A DNA stretch of 34,500 bases from Mycoplasma sp. (GCA_024244685.1 JAAEOJ010000130.1:1-34500), one strand, 5' to 3'. Numbered from the stretch's first letter, positions 13,199 to 26,862 are shown. Numbers and translations are program-made. The notes: generated by a model not told the origin, from the sequence alone.

Positions 13199-15103
13199 AT
13201 GAAATTAATAAAAAACAATAAATCTGAATTTGTTAAATTACGAGATAAATATATAAATGATTTTCCTTTGTTAAACATTGGAGAAGAACACTTATGAATT
13301 TCTGGTAGATTTACATATTCGGATTGTACTTATGTAAGACCAGAAGGCGACTCATCTATAGCTAGATTAGAAGTTAGATTATTTAATGAATCACAAGAAA
13401 TAAAATTCTTTTGATTAGAGATTAATTATAAATATACTGAAAATGAAAGAATTGAAGATGCTGCATTGCCTAGTTCTTTCAAAATAAGACCAGAAGCTAT
13501 TTTAGGCCATATTACACAAATAACAGTTGATGATATAGCTAATAAATATTCAGATGTTATTATACATAATGTCAAACCAGTCGCTAAAAACACTCATATT
13601 GAAATTCAATTCTCTGTTCAATCAGAGAATGATGATAATCCCGTAATTCAAAGAATTAGAGTCGAAGTTGATAATAAAAAAGATAAAGAAACATTAAAAG
13701 ATTTATCTATAACTGGAGAAATTGATGTAAATGTTCTTAAGTTAATAAATCAAGAAGTTAAAAAAGGTGCTACATTAACAATAGAAGATCTTAAAAGTTA
13801 TCAAATATCTCAAAGCTTTTTAGATTCACCCCCTCCAATTACTTTAAAAAGTAATATAGTTAAACCCAATAAAGATGTAAAAATCCAAAAAATATCTTAT
13901 ATACCTCCAATTTCAATAGATTCACGTGTAGGTTATTTACAAGTTGAATATAAAATATTACAACGTTTATTTAACGAAAGAGTAGCTTTTGAATTTGCGT
14001 CAACAATTCGTCAAGCAGCAGAGGCGTTTGTTCATTCAATACCTATAGAAAATTTTAAATATATTGCACACTCTCGTAAAGTTCCACCTTTAAAAATTAA
14101 AAAACAAGATTTTTATTATAAAGGTCTTGCAGATGTTGAAATTCATGACGTTAAGTTTGATAAAAATTTAATAGATGATAATAGTAGGTTCACAAAAGTA
14201 GTTTTACATATTAAATATAGAACAGCAATAGTTCCGATTCCTATTACTTTAGAGTTTGAAATATCAAGAAATGAATATAAAAATAGAGTTGAAACAGATA
14301 TTAAAACAGAAAATGGTTCCATTATATTTGACCCTAAAACAGTTACCCCTCAGTTATTATTTAAAGCAAAAAATGGAAATAGAAAGATAATTAAAGATAT
14401 AATTAAAAAAGCTGAGATAGTTGAAGGTTACCCTTATAACTTTATTAAAGAACTAGAAGTAATAAATTTTTTACCCGAATCAAGAATAGCTATGTTTAAA
14501 GTTAATACTGTTGAAAAAAATAGTGGCGAAAGAATTCAACATATATTTGAAAAGCAATACATTATGAAAGAAACATATTATGAATATAAGTTAGAAAAAC
14601 TTACAGCTAAAGATATTGAAGTTGATAATAGATATATTCAAGATTATCCTCCGAAAGTATTGCATGAAAAAATCTTTAAACCATCAGAAGAATATTATAT
14701 TCAATGAATACAATATATACCACCATCAAAAGATACCAAACAAGTAGATGTTAAGATTAAAGTTTCTTCTGGTAACAAAACAAAGTTCATTATTAAAAAA
14801 TTATTCTTTAAATGAACAATATCAGAACATCTAATGTGACTTAAATACAATCAAGTATTAAAAAATTTACAAGATATAAGACCATCTGATTTATCAATAA
14901 ATATAGATTTTAGTGGTGAACCAGTAGAAGAAATAACAGCAGACAATATTATTGGAGTACCTCCAGGAATAGAATGTAATGTTATATATAAAAAGCCAGA
15001 AATAGGCAAGAAAAGCACACGTATAATAATAAAATTAAAGCGTGAAGATTATAATGTAGGTTTTGAACAAACAATTATATTCAATAAACCAACAATACAT
15101 TAA
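13199..15103 (+). CDS. 634-aa repeat protein of unknown function, no visible signal peptide or TM segment
   Basis: ATG at 13199 follows AAAGGA by 8 bases, and the frame runs to TAA at 15101-15103. I do not recognise a family. After an N-terminal part of about 85 residues, four or five segments of roughly 100 residues recur with a loose pattern. Each starts with a hydrophobic stretch after a Pro or acidic turn, followed by a 'K-I-x-x-I/V...' strand, an acidic turn, then 'L-x-V-x-Y/F' and 'E-F-E' strands. Examples begin near residues 90, 180, 295, 365 and 455. The style recalls mycoplasma lipoprotein-associated repeat domains, but there is no lipobox and the first 40 residues are charged and polar. 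Two cysteines are present (in YSDCTY and IECNVI), unlike the cysteine-free giant protein upstream. It sits 13 bases before the 12-TM gene with strong ribosome-binding sites on both, so it is very likely in the same operon. A cytoplasmic partner of the ATPase is one possibility; this is inference. Confidence 0.85.
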
Positions 15104-15116
15104 TTAAAGGAGAAAA

Positions 15117-16496
15117 ATGAAATCAGCACAAAAAAATGAATTTGTTGATAATATTTCTAATATTAAACCCGCAATGTTACCTCCTATGTTTAGGAAGCGT
15201 GTTAGGTTTAAGCAAAGATTATCATTAGCATTAATAATTATTTTTATTGCAATAGCATTAGGAATGATGCTTATTGCAATTATGGGCGATTTGGCTGATA
15301 AGTATGACATAAAAACTCCCAAGCAAAAAGAATTTTTCCTTTATTCAATGTTATCAATAACAATAACGTTATTTACATCAATGGGATTTGTTGTTTGATC
15401 AAGAACAAAAGCATTCGTTATTTTATTTCATGAGTTATTATTATATATATTAAGTCCTTTAATAACGATAATCGGTTTTATAATTATTTTATCAATTCAA
15501 AGTAGCGACAGCTCATCATTATTAGTTTTTTTATCTTACTTAAATTTATCAATTGGTTCGATAACTTCACTAACAACATTATCTGTAAATTCATTTAAGA
15601 AAAAGAAATATAATGGTTCTTATAAAAGAACATTAGCAACATTCTTTCCTTTGATTATAATATCTTTATCATCAATAATTTTATCTTTATCTTTAAAAAA
15701 TAATGGAGGAACAAATACAGAATCATTAAAACCGTTACTTTATATGTTCATTACTATGATTTCAGGTATTATATTATTTTTAATAGGATGTGCATTAACA
15801 AACAGGTATGTAATTATAGGTACAAAAACTCTTTGAAATTCAATTAGATTTAGTGGTGGATTAAATACATTATTAATTTATACTACTTTATTATCAATAT
15901 CTATTAAATTTTCGATAGGAGCCCCAGTAATGCTCCCATTAACTATAACAATAATAGCTGATTTAGCTTTATTAATATTATTTTCTACTTATGCATTTTT
16001 TTCAGGTAGAATGAATAACATTTTTAAAACTAACCCATTATTTAATCAAGTAGTTTTAAAAATATTTATTGTGTTTGTATCTTTACTTGGATTAATTATG
16101 GTTAAATCATTACCAAATATGTATGATGCCCCTTCTTATGGAGGTATATCGTATGCAATTCTATTAATGACATCATTAACAATAATAATAGGTGTTATTA
16201 TAGCTCACTTTGCAAACCTATTAGTTTATTCAAAATACTTTAAATCGGTTATAATTGGAACAATAATTACAATTATAATTATACTATCCATTATATTTAC
16301 AATAGGAGCATTAAAACACACCTCCCTAATAATTAATATTATGGGACCAAATTTAGTAATAACATTCTTAATGATAACAATATTAATAGAGTCTATATTA
16401 TCATTTACAGATATAGCATATATAACAATAAATTTAATAAAAACAAATTCTAACAATAAAAAAACAAGTATTATAAAAAAGAAAGAAGGTAAATAA
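15117..16496 (+). CDS. Polytopic membrane protein (about 12 TM) of the F1-like ATPase cluster
   Basis: ATG at 15117 has AAAGGAGA just upstream. The stop overlaps the next start (TAATG at 16494-16498). The 459-aa product has about 35 polar N-terminal residues and then roughly 12 hydrophobic segments, the first near residues 36-57 and the last near 410-440. The tail is lysine-rich. It is not a recognisable Fo a or c subunit: I saw no short two-helix hairpin with a single buried carboxylate, and it is far too long for c. Mycoplasma F1-like ATPase clusters are known to include polytopic proteins without Fo homology, and its position at the head of the seven-gene set fits. Inference: it is part of the membrane sector on which the F1-like head acts. 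Whether it translocates ions, lipids or protein cannot be told from sequence. Confidence 0.88.
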
Positions 16497-17467
16497 TGAA
16501 AAAAACAAATAAAAAAATTGGTAAATCAAATACATTAAAAAGAAAAAAAATGGGTATTTTCGGAAATAAAGATGACTCAAATAACAATGAGTATGAAGAA
16601 ATTATACAAACAACAGATGCTATAAATCTTATTTCATCTTCACCTCAATCTTCCGCTGATATGTCAAAACAATTGGCAAGTTCAGCTGAATCTGTTAATC
16701 GTAATTTTGATTTAGCCAGAAGGAAGATTTCAAAAATATATGAAGAAATTCTTTTAACAGGAAATTATGTGTCAACACCGTTCTTATCAATTCAAATTAT
16801 ATTACGTGAATATAGTAAAAATTGAGAAGTTAAATATATAGAAAAAGTAATAAATAATTATATTGAATTTTTATTTGAGGTGCTTTCATATGGTAATTCA
16901 ATCAGTCTTACAAAAACAGTATTAATAGATAATTTATATTACTCAAATAAAATATTACCTATAGCTAAAATTTCACCTTCAGCTACTTCATTAATAAAAT
17001 TATTTACTTGAGAAACTGTTTTTCAAAAAGCTGTAGAAAAAAAACAATTAATGATTTCAGATAGAATAATAATTGCTACATTTATTGAGGCTATTGAAGC
17101 AAATATTAATATAGGTTATTATATTAAACTAGGAGATATTATTATTTCTCGTATTGAACCATCAAAACCAGAATTAGTTTTATTATTCTCTAATTATTGA
17201 TTACAAGAATTAAATCATAAATATAAAAAAAATGGTTCAAAAAACTATAAAGAACGTGTCACAAAAAATAATATTGTAGAATCATTCGATAAAAATAAAA
17301 ATGATTTAAAAGAACAACAACAATATGCAAATATTGAAACATCTATTGAAACACCTGAAGCAAAAATGTCTAAAGATGATGATAATACATTAGGCTTTAA
17401 AAATTCAGCATCGGAAATAAGTTTAACAAAGAAAAAAAAGAGTTCTATATTTAAAAAGAATAGATAA
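16496..17467 (+). CDS. Soluble 323-aa protein of the F1-like ATPase cluster
   Basis: ATG at 16496 overlaps the preceding stop by one base and has AGAAGG 6-7 bases upstream, implying translational coupling. A second in-frame ATG at 16550 (MGIFGNK) is possible but lacks a ribosome-binding site. The product has a basic N-terminus, a helical middle (about residues 60-250, with RRKISKIYEEI and a repeated pattern of amphipathic helices) and a low-complexity charged tail ending KKKKSSIFKKNR. No TM segment, signal peptide or nucleotide-binding motif is visible. I do not recognise a family by sequence. Its place between the polytopic protein and the gamma-like gene matches the soluble accessory gene of F1-like clusters. 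A connector between the F1-like head and the membrane part is a plausible but unproven role. Confidence 0.85.
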
Positions 17468-17501
17468 AAGTTTAAAGTAAAAATAAAAAAGGAGTGATAA
17501 A

Positions 17502-18425
17502 ATGGCAAGTTTAAAACAATTAAATGATAAAATAAAAACATTTAACGACTTTAAAAAAGTTGTTAATATTCAAAAAGTTGTTGTTATGAAAGATATTTCA
17601 GAGCTAAAAAAAGTTGTTAATCAAGCTAAATTTAGAAATGCTATATTTAATAATTTAATAATTGATATGCAAAAAAAATTCAATATATATGATCCTGCTG
17701 TTTTTTCAACAAAAAGAAATATTGTTCCTGAAAATAAAGATTTACATTTTATAATAGGAACAAAAGGCGCTGGTTCTTTTTCTAAATACTCAGGTAAGCT
17801 TATTTTAGAATATATTAAAAAGAATCATAAACCTAATGACATTAATGTTGTTGTCGGAGAAGAGTTAGGTAAACTGCTCAAAAGAAACAACCTAAAAGTT
17901 TTAAATGTTATGGAAGATAAATATTTAGGTAATATTATATTATTTAAGAATATTTCATTTCAAGTATTAAGTGCATTTCAAGACTTAATGTTTAAAAAAA
18001 CAGATTTATTATTTTTAAATTCAGTAAGTAAAAAAGTGGAAAGTTATAGTATATTCCCACTTAATAAAAAAAAGGTTGATTTATCAAATTTTAGATCACA
18101 AGTTGATGAATCGGATTTTAAAATAATAAAAGGGATAAAATTAAATTCAACAGAATTGCAAAAAGATTTATCTACTGTAGCCGAGCATTTATCTGCGTTA
18201 ACTATTGAGATGAAAATTTACTCATTTATAATTGAATATAAATTATCAACTAAATTAAGAGAATTACAATCTCTTGAGGATAAAGAAAAAAATATTGATG
18301 AAGAAATTTCTAAAATCGTACTTATTTCTCAACGTGTTCGTAAAGAAAACATTACTAATGAACTCCTTACAAATGCAACTGCATTTGCTGCTTTAAATGT
18401 TGAAGAGGAAGAGGAGGAATTATAA
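17502..18425 (+). CDS. F1-like ATPase gamma-like (rotor shaft) subunit
   Basis: ATG at 17502 is preceded by AAAGGAGTG. The 307-aa product has gamma architecture. A long N-terminal helix starts MASLKQLNDKI, as canonical gamma starts MASL+ and then runs helical for about 50 residues. A Rossmann-like middle domain follows (about 80-200). A long C-terminal helix (about 215-298) ends NELLTNATAFAAL, comparable to the canonical ITNEITE...GAAAL end. Beyond that point it carries an acidic tail with six consecutive Glu residues. Known of the family: the N- and C-terminal helices form the coiled coil inside the alpha3-beta3 ring. Sequence identity to canonical gamma is low; the call rests on architecture, termini and position. 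The stop overlaps the next start (TAATG). Confidence 0.78.
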   Translation: MASLKQLNDKIKTFNDFKKVVNIQKVVVMKDISELKKVVNQAKFRNAIFNNLIIDMQKKFNIYDPAVFSTKRNIVPENKDLHFIIGTKGAGSFSKYSGKLILEYIKKNHKPNDINVVVGEELGKLLKRNNLKVLNVMEDKYLGNIILFKNISFQVLSAFQDLMFKKTDLLFLNSVSKKVESYSIFPLNKKKVDLSNFRSQVDESDFKIIKGIKLNSTELQKDLSTVAEHLSALTIEMKIYSFIIEYKLSTKLRELQSLEDKEKNIDEEISKIVLISQRVRKENITNELLTNATAFAALNVEEEEEEL

Positions 18426-19006
18426 TGAGAAAGTTAGAAATAAAAACTATATCTAATTCATTTAATAAATATATTAATACAGATCCTGCTAAAGTCGAAA
18501 TATTTAATTTTGAATTAAATAAAATTAACATAAATTTATCTAAAACAAACGAAGAAATCGTTGGAACTGGATCGGTATCATGAATTCGTATATTTGATAA
18601 TAATAACAATTATTATGATTTCATTACAAGCTCATTATTTTATGTTTCTAATAGTGAAGGTGTTTTATTACTGTGTTCAGAAGATAGTGAATATATTTCT
18701 TTTGAATATATCTCAAAACTTATAGAAGATTTTATGGAAAAATTAAAAGAAAAAAATGCTATTGATTCTGAAAAATATATGCTTGGTTATACTAAGGCAT
18801 TATCAAAAGAATTAAAAGAAGCAAATAAAAATTTGGAAGAACTTTATAATATTAGTGCTCAAACTCAAAATACACGTTTATCAATGGAGGATTCATTGAA
18901 TTACGCAAAATTAAAATTAGAAAAAAGATACTTAATTGGTATTATTGCAAAAAAATTAATTAAAGAAAATGGAAAAGAAATTTTAGAGATATTAAAAAAT
19001 AATTAA
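18425..19006 (+). CDS. Small epsilon-like protein of the F1-like ATPase cluster
   Basis: The gene starts at the TAATG overlap with the gamma-like gene and ends at TAA 19004-19006, giving 193 residues. The N-terminal half (about 1-100) is beta-rich, with 'VGTGSVSWIRIFDN' and 'SSLFYVSNSEGVLLLCSE' strands. The C-terminal half (about 105-193) is two or three charged amphipathic helices. This beta-sandwich plus helical hairpin order is that of F1 epsilon, which binds the foot of gamma, and its place directly after gamma fits. The canonical epsilon motifs are not clearly present and the C-terminal part is longer than usual, so the assignment is tentative. It contains one cysteine and no TM segment. 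Confidence 0.6.
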
Positions 19007-19043
19007 TTTAAGTTTAAAAGATTTATAATTGAAAGGAGAAAAA

Positions 19044-22000
19044 ATGGAAAATAGATTAAAAAAAATGAATATAATTAAACGTACATTTATAATTATAGGA
19101 TTATTATTTGCAAATATAGGTCTACTAATAGTAGGTATATTTTCTGCTAATATAGCCAATCAAAAAGAAAAAAGATATATTCCCGTTATTCCTTCTATCA
19201 ATTATTCTTCTTATCAAAATGACATTACTCCTTATTCCGCTTTACCTAGTCTTGGAGAAGGTGAAACACCTAAAGTTTTATTAACATTACCAGCATTAAA
19301 TCTTAAAGATGCAGGGGATATAGCTTTAAAGCAAGTTATATCTATTTTTAATTCCCTTTCAAAACAAAAATGAGGAGATGCAAAAACAATAAATAAATAT
19401 AAAAAAGATCTTGAAATATTATCTATGGCTCATACTCTTCCGCCTGGTATTTTGAATGATTTAAAAGCAAAAACAGCCGTTGTTTTAAAAGAACTTAATG
19501 ATCCTGAAACTGTAAAAAGTACTACTCAAATATTAAATCAATTTAAAAAGGTTAGTATTACAAAACCCCTTCATATTATTAAGCCTCAGCATATTTATGA
19601 ATATTTTTCTACTGATGCAACATCTTTAAGTGGTTCAGAAATTAAACAAAGTAAAGATTTTTCATATAAAATTTCTGAAATTGATTTTAATTCAATACCA
19701 AAAGATAAAAATGTTATATTTAAAATTCAAGATAAATCTGTTGCTTCCTCAAAACATAAATATTCTTTAGTATTAAATAATAAATTCGGTGGAATTAAAA
19801 AGAAGTTAGAAGCTGGTAAATCAGCTGACTCAGTTATTAAATCTTTATTAAATTCACGTGATATTTTTGTTAGAGATGAAAGTTTATCATTAAAATATAA
19901 TTTAGACTCACCAACAAAACCAACTACAATCCCTTATATAAAATTAAAACCTATAATGAATAAAAGTACTAGTAAATTTGAAAAAATAGGTATTTATATT
20001 AATCCCAGTATTCAAAATAAAGATTCTAATTCTTCAATTGAAATTTCAGTAGAAAAAGAAACCGCAAAAATCAAGAAAGGTATTTCTTGAGGTATTTTAG
20101 ATAATACTTATTCAACTTTACACATTAAGTCTGTTTCAAATTCCGTAACAACATCATTACCTAGTTCATGACACGCAGACCCTATTGAACCAAACAAAAA
20201 AATGTTAAAAGATGCAATTAGCCCTAGTTCTTATTATATTACATCTGATTGAAAAATAGAGAACAAACCTTTTGTTTATAGAGGTATTGATTTTAAAGAA
20301 ACTAATCACTTAAGGTTCTTTATGGCTAGAGGTTCAGGTAAAATATCTTTAAGTTTAAAATTTGATAAAAAAGGATCTGATGCTTTTCATAATTCTAATA
20401 ACAAAATAGATATTAATTTTGATGAAAATGGTATTGTTACAAAACCGAACCCATCATTATATGTTAATCCTACAGATTGAGAATCCCAAGGAGGTAAAAA
20501 TATTAAGCCTATTGGTATTTCAATATCTAAATTACCTTCCTCAACAAATACTCAATGATTACAAATTGATTTATTTTTACAACCCGGAATTATGAGTATT
20601 AATGAAGATACTTTAAATCCAAAAAAAGAACTACCTTTTTCATTAGTCTCAACAAGTCAAAGAATATTCTTTGAAACACCAGAAGGAATTAAAGCTGTAG
20701 ATGGTAAAGTTGAAAACCAAGATATTATCCATGTTGAAAAATCAAATCAAAAAGATAAATTTAATAAAATTCTTATTGGTAAAGTATTTGCTAATTGATC
20801 AAACCCTGTTTCAGCTAAAGCTAACTTTAAAGGTGGTTTCTTCATGAAAGAAAATCCAACATGATTCCATCCAAAAGCAAAATCACCATTAATTGCAACA
20901 AAAAGCGGAATTCCTGCATTTGGAATTAATCATGATATTTGAGAATGAACTAAAAATAAATTTAATAACTTAGGAACTAAAGATAATTTATTAATAAAAT
21001 TAATAAAAGATTCAAATGAAGCACACAAAAGCTTAATTGAACAAGACCCAAAAAATGGTTCACTAGCAAAAACATCTGCAGGTAAAATGAAAATTAAACT
21101 AGCGACAGGTGACAATATATTAAAACAATTAGAATTAGTTTCAGCTTTATATAATAAATGAATAAATAATTTCTCTAAAGATTCATCAAGCAATACAAAA
21201 AGAGAGTCTTATTTAATTTCAAATGTTGGTAATGCAAATACAATTGCTCAAAAATTGATAATTTCGAAATCAGGTCAAATAGGTAAAATGGCAAATGAAA
21301 TTGTCGCTGGAGCATTAGGTAGAATATTTCAAGGAGAAGGAGCTTTAAATAAAGAACAAGGTGATTGAGTAAAAGCTATTGAATCATGAGAAGCAGGGAA
21401 TTATGCTTCATTAACTTCTGAACAAAAGAAATTATTGAAACCTTTAATTGATAACTATGGAAAAATAGCTCCTTGAGACTCTTTATATTCTAAAAATAAG
21501 ATTAAAGATCTTGGTAAACCAAAACCAGGAATAGGGATTGTTGTTAATCAAGCATATAAAGATGCATTACAATATATGATGTGAGTTGTAGCACCTTATT
21601 TTATTGAAGCTATTAATCAAATTTTTAGAAACGAACAAGATGCATTTAACAAGACAAGAGGTCAAGTTTTAGGTCTTTACATGTCAGATGTATTAAGCAA
21701 AGTAAATAAAACAAAAAATATTTCAGCAATTTCTTCAAATAATATAAAAACTATTTCTAACTCAAAATTACCAACTTATTTACAAGGAGTTAAATTATTG
21801 GAAGTTGAAGGTTCTCTTATTTATAAAGTTAATTCAGTAAAGTTAGGTCTTGAATCATTAATTAAATTTATTCATGATACTAAATTACAAAAAAGATATT
21901 TAACATCTATAGAGACAAAAACATTTGAAACTTTTTATAAAACTAAACTTCTTACTGATGAAAAAGTATATAAAGATAAAGATAGAAAAAGAGAAATAAC

Positions 22001-22754
22001 AGAAGCAGTTAAAATAATTGATAAAATTATTTCTAAGGTTATAAATTCAAAAGTAAATTCAGGAGTTTATACTTTCGAAGATATAATAAATAAAATTATT
22101 GCTGTTCAGTTTAAATCTCCAAAAGAAGTATCTGAAGCTTTATCTCAAACAATTTCAAAAACAATTGATATATTCGCATCACCATCAAAAATATTTGTTT
22201 ATGAATATTTTGGTGGAATAGCATATTCTTCATATATTCAAAATTTAATTATAGGAAGTAATGTTAAAGAAATAATAACAAAATGAAGAGATGATTCTAT
22301 AAAGGCAGGAAGAAAATTTAATAACCAAGCAATAGATGATATTATTTCAAATGATGCACCATTTGATCCAAAAAACCTTACAAGAATAGCAGTTAATATA
22401 GGTAATTATAACTTAAATTACTTTATTAAAACATTATCACAAAAAGGTTATGTAATAAAAGCTGCAATAAACCTATATAATTCTGATATAGAAAATTCTA
22501 TAACATTTGAATTACCACCAGGAAATAAATTAGTTAAAATGATAAGTAATACCGAAAAATTTTCTACATTTTCATTCGATATTATCGGAATAATAGTAGC
22601 ATTAACAGGTTTATTTACATTAGTAGTATCATTTAGAAAATCTATTAAATCAAACATAAAAAAAATTACGATTATTTTTATGAGAGGTACATTCTTAGTG
22701 ATGATTATAGGAGGTGTAATGCTATTAACTTTAAGTTCATTAGCATTGCTATAA
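19044..22754 (+). CDS. Large membrane-anchored protein (1,236 aa) of the F1-like ATPase cluster
   Basis: I chose ATG at 19044 because AAAGGAG lies 5-6 bases upstream; the in-frame TTG at 19029 has no such site. The N-terminus has a TM or uncleaved signal segment (about residues 12-36) with no lipobox Cys. A body of about 1,100 residues follows: the first half is beta-rich with many 'L-x-I' strands, and the second half (about 680-1120) is mostly helical. Two TM segments sit at the very C-terminus (about 1173-1193 and 1209-1233), joined by a basic loop with KSIKSNIKK. Predicted topology is a large extracellular body held by three TM helices. No cysteine was seen, matching the giant protein's composition. 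It is not Fo-related by eye. Large anchored proteins at this position, just before alpha, are a feature of mycoplasma F1-like clusters. Its function is unknown. Confidence 0.88.
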
Positions 22755-22766
22755 AAGGAGAAAAAT

Positions 22767-24329
22767 ATGTCAATAAAAATAACACAAATAAAAGATTATA
22801 TAATTGAAGTTTCAGGTGAAAATAAATTAATGATTAATGAAATCATTAAATTTAAAAATGGAACAAGAGGTATTGTTATGAAAGCCACAACAAATAAAGC
22901 ATATATATCTATGCTTGATATTTCAGTTAACAATCCTTTAAATATGGGTGATGAAATTGAACCAACTAAAAAAGAGTTTTCAATTGAATTTACAGAAAAT
23001 ATTTTAGGAAATATAATAAATGTTGAAGGTGATTTATTAACAACATATGAAAATGCAGAATTAACATCTGTAAAAACAACTACTAGACCAGTATTTAGAC
23101 TTGCTAGACCAATTTATTCAAGAGATTTTATTGATGCGCCATTACAAACAGGTTTATCTTCAGTGGATTGAGCTATTCCTATAGGTTTAGGACAACGTGA
23201 ACTTATTCTTGGTGATAGACAAACAGGTAAGACTTCTATTGCTTTAAATGCAATTCTTGCACAAAAAGAAACTGGAGTTAAAACAGTTTATGTCGCAATA
23301 GGGCAAAAGAAAACAACAATCTTAGATATTTATGAAAAATTAAGAAAATTTGGAATGCTTGATAAAGTTGTTGTTGTTTCAGCTTCAGCTGATCAAACAG
23401 CCACTAAAAAATACTTAGCTCCTTATGTTGGTGTAACAATTGCAGAATATTTTCAAGAAAAATATGGAGATGATGTATTGGTTATTTATGATGATTTATC
23501 AAAACACGCTGATGCTTATCGTGAATTATCACTTTTAATGAAATCAGCTCCTGCTCGTGAAGCTTATCCAGGAGATATATTTTACTTACACTCTAAATTA
23601 TTAGAGCGTGCAGGTAGATTTAATGAAGATTTTGGTAATGGATCAATTACAGCTTTACCAATTGTTCAAACAGAAGCTGGAGATATTACTTCATATATAC
23701 CAACTAATGTTATTTCTATTACTGATGGACAAATTTTCACTTCTAAAAAATTATTTAATTCAGGACACAGGCCAGCTATAGATATTCCTTATTCAGTTTC
23801 TCGTGTTGGTTCAACAGCTCAAACAAAATCACTTTCTTCAGTATCTGGTGGACTTAAACTTACAGTTTCACAATATGAAGAAGCAATGAAAATGGTTAGA
23901 CTTTCTGGTGAAGTTTCCGAAGAAAATGCAGATATCATTGAATCAGGTAAAGTACTTATGGCTTTATTAACTCAACCCGAGGCAGATGTTCTTGATTATA
24001 ATACAGGTACATTATTATTATTCTTATTCAAGAAAAAGTACTTAAACTTCTTTGAAAAAAAAGATGAAGTTATTTATATTAAAAATATACTTAATAAATA
24101 TTTATTGGAAGATTTTATTGGTAAAAAAATTAGAGAAATTATTATAGAACGTAAAATTGAAGAAGAAAATTTCATATTAATTCTTAGAGAAATTATTTTG
24201 CCAATGATAAAACACTATTTATTAAAAACATACTCTTATTTAAGAAAAAATGAAAAATTTTATGAATTATATAAAGATATTCGTGATGATGGACGTGTGT
24301 TAAACGCTATAACAAGAAAGGAAATTTAA
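22767..24329 (+). CDS. F1-like ATPase alpha-like subunit
   Basis: This 520-aa product is clearly related to F1 alpha. It has [15 protein letters not shown] with the P-loop at about residues 149-156. The Walker B region is [17 protein letters not shown], followed by [22 protein letters not shown]. The arginine-finger stretch [12 protein letters not shown] has Arg at about residue 346, which completes the catalytic site of the neighbouring beta. The N-terminus starts near the beta-barrel ([17 protein letters not shown]), so the first 20-25 residues of canonical alpha, which bind delta and the stator, are missing. That agrees with the absence of delta and b genes. The C-terminal domain is diverged and lysine-rich. 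It follows AAAAGGAG, is 12 bases after the large membrane protein, and is one base from the beta gene. A real F1Fo alpha is unlikely because no Fo gene is present. Confidence 0.96.
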
Positions 24330-24330
24330 T

Positions 24331-26001
<1,671 letters not shown>

Positions 26002-26007
26002 TTAAAT

Positions 26008-26038
26008 AAAAAAAACTGTATTTAAACAGTTTTTTTTA
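26008..26038 (+). terminator. Intrinsic terminator after the beta-like gene
   Basis: AAACTGT and ACAGTTT form a stem of about 10 bp when flanking A/T pairs are counted, with a 6-base loop, followed by a run of T's to 26037. It starts a few bases after the beta stop. The A-run on the left makes it usable from the - strand too, where the hydrolase gene ends at 26044. Confidence 0.85.
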
Positions 26039-26043
26039 TTTAA

Positions 26044-26862
26044 TTAAAATATTTTAAACATTGGAAGATATGATTTACCTTTTATATCTTCAGCAATATC
26101 ATTTAACACATTATTAATAAGTTCAGGATTATCATTAATAGGATTATGACTTTTCCCTATATTTATTGGGCTTCCACCTATTTGATTTACATATTTAGTA
26201 TATACTTTAGTTGCCACAACACCATCTTTTTCTCCTATAATATATAAAGATTTGTTAACTGTATTTTTATATGCTTTATCTAAATGACTTATGAATTTAT
26301 CATCAAATATTGTTTCATGCATAACTTTAGCTCATGGACTATCTTTATCTAAAAATTTTAAAATTCAATTAGGAGAAGCATCTTCAGATTTTTCGCTTGC
26401 TTTTTCTATACGAGATTTAATTAATTCACTAACCTTAGACAATAATTTTGAACCCTCTTCATCATGGTGAGCTTTTAAAGTTTTAAATACAATATGATTT
26501 ATCATAAATGGATTTATTGTAGCCATTCAAATTATTTGCTTTATATTTGGCGACTTATCATAAATATTAGAAAGTATACCACCTCCAAGAGAGTGACCTA
26601 AAACAACTATATTTTTACTTCTTATTTTTTTAAGAACACCCTCAGCAACTTTAGACATTAATTTAAAATCAATTTCTTCTGGTTTTTCAGAGTTATATAA
26701 ATCAATAGAAACAATATTAAAACTATTTTTTAATTTATACAATTTACTTGCAAACATATTAGATGAAGCAAAACCATGAACAAAAAGTATTGTTGTTTTT
26801 GATTTGTTATTTTTAGAATATATTCTTACTTTTTGTTTATTTATTTTTTTATTTTTATACAT
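26044..26862 (-). CDS. Alpha/beta-hydrolase family protein
   Basis: The 272-aa product has the fold's landmarks in order: an oxyanion-type 'ILFVHGFASSN' near residue 25, the nucleophile elbow GHSLGG (Ser near residue 94), an acidic loop IIGEKDGVV near 215, and a late His in GKSHNPI near 240. These give a Ser-Asp-His triad typical of esterases, lipases and peptidases of this superfamily. The substrate cannot be told; mycoplasmas encode several such 'lysophospholipase-like' hydrolases. No signal peptide, so cytoplasmic. AAGGAAG lies 7 bases before the ATG. It is 47 bases downstream of the membrane protein gene on the same strand and probably shares its transcript. A TATAAT at 26883-26878 could also give it its own start. 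Confidence 0.9.

Noticed and set aside
13199..15103. A MIB or MIP (immunoglobulin-binding protein or protease) gene next to the ATPase.
   Set aside because: The product has no signal peptide and no visible protease triad, and its repeat pattern does not match what I know of either protein.
19029..19046. TTG at 19029 as the start of the large three-TM protein.
   Set aside because: The AAAGGAG site lies between it and the ATG at 19044, at the correct distance for the ATG only.
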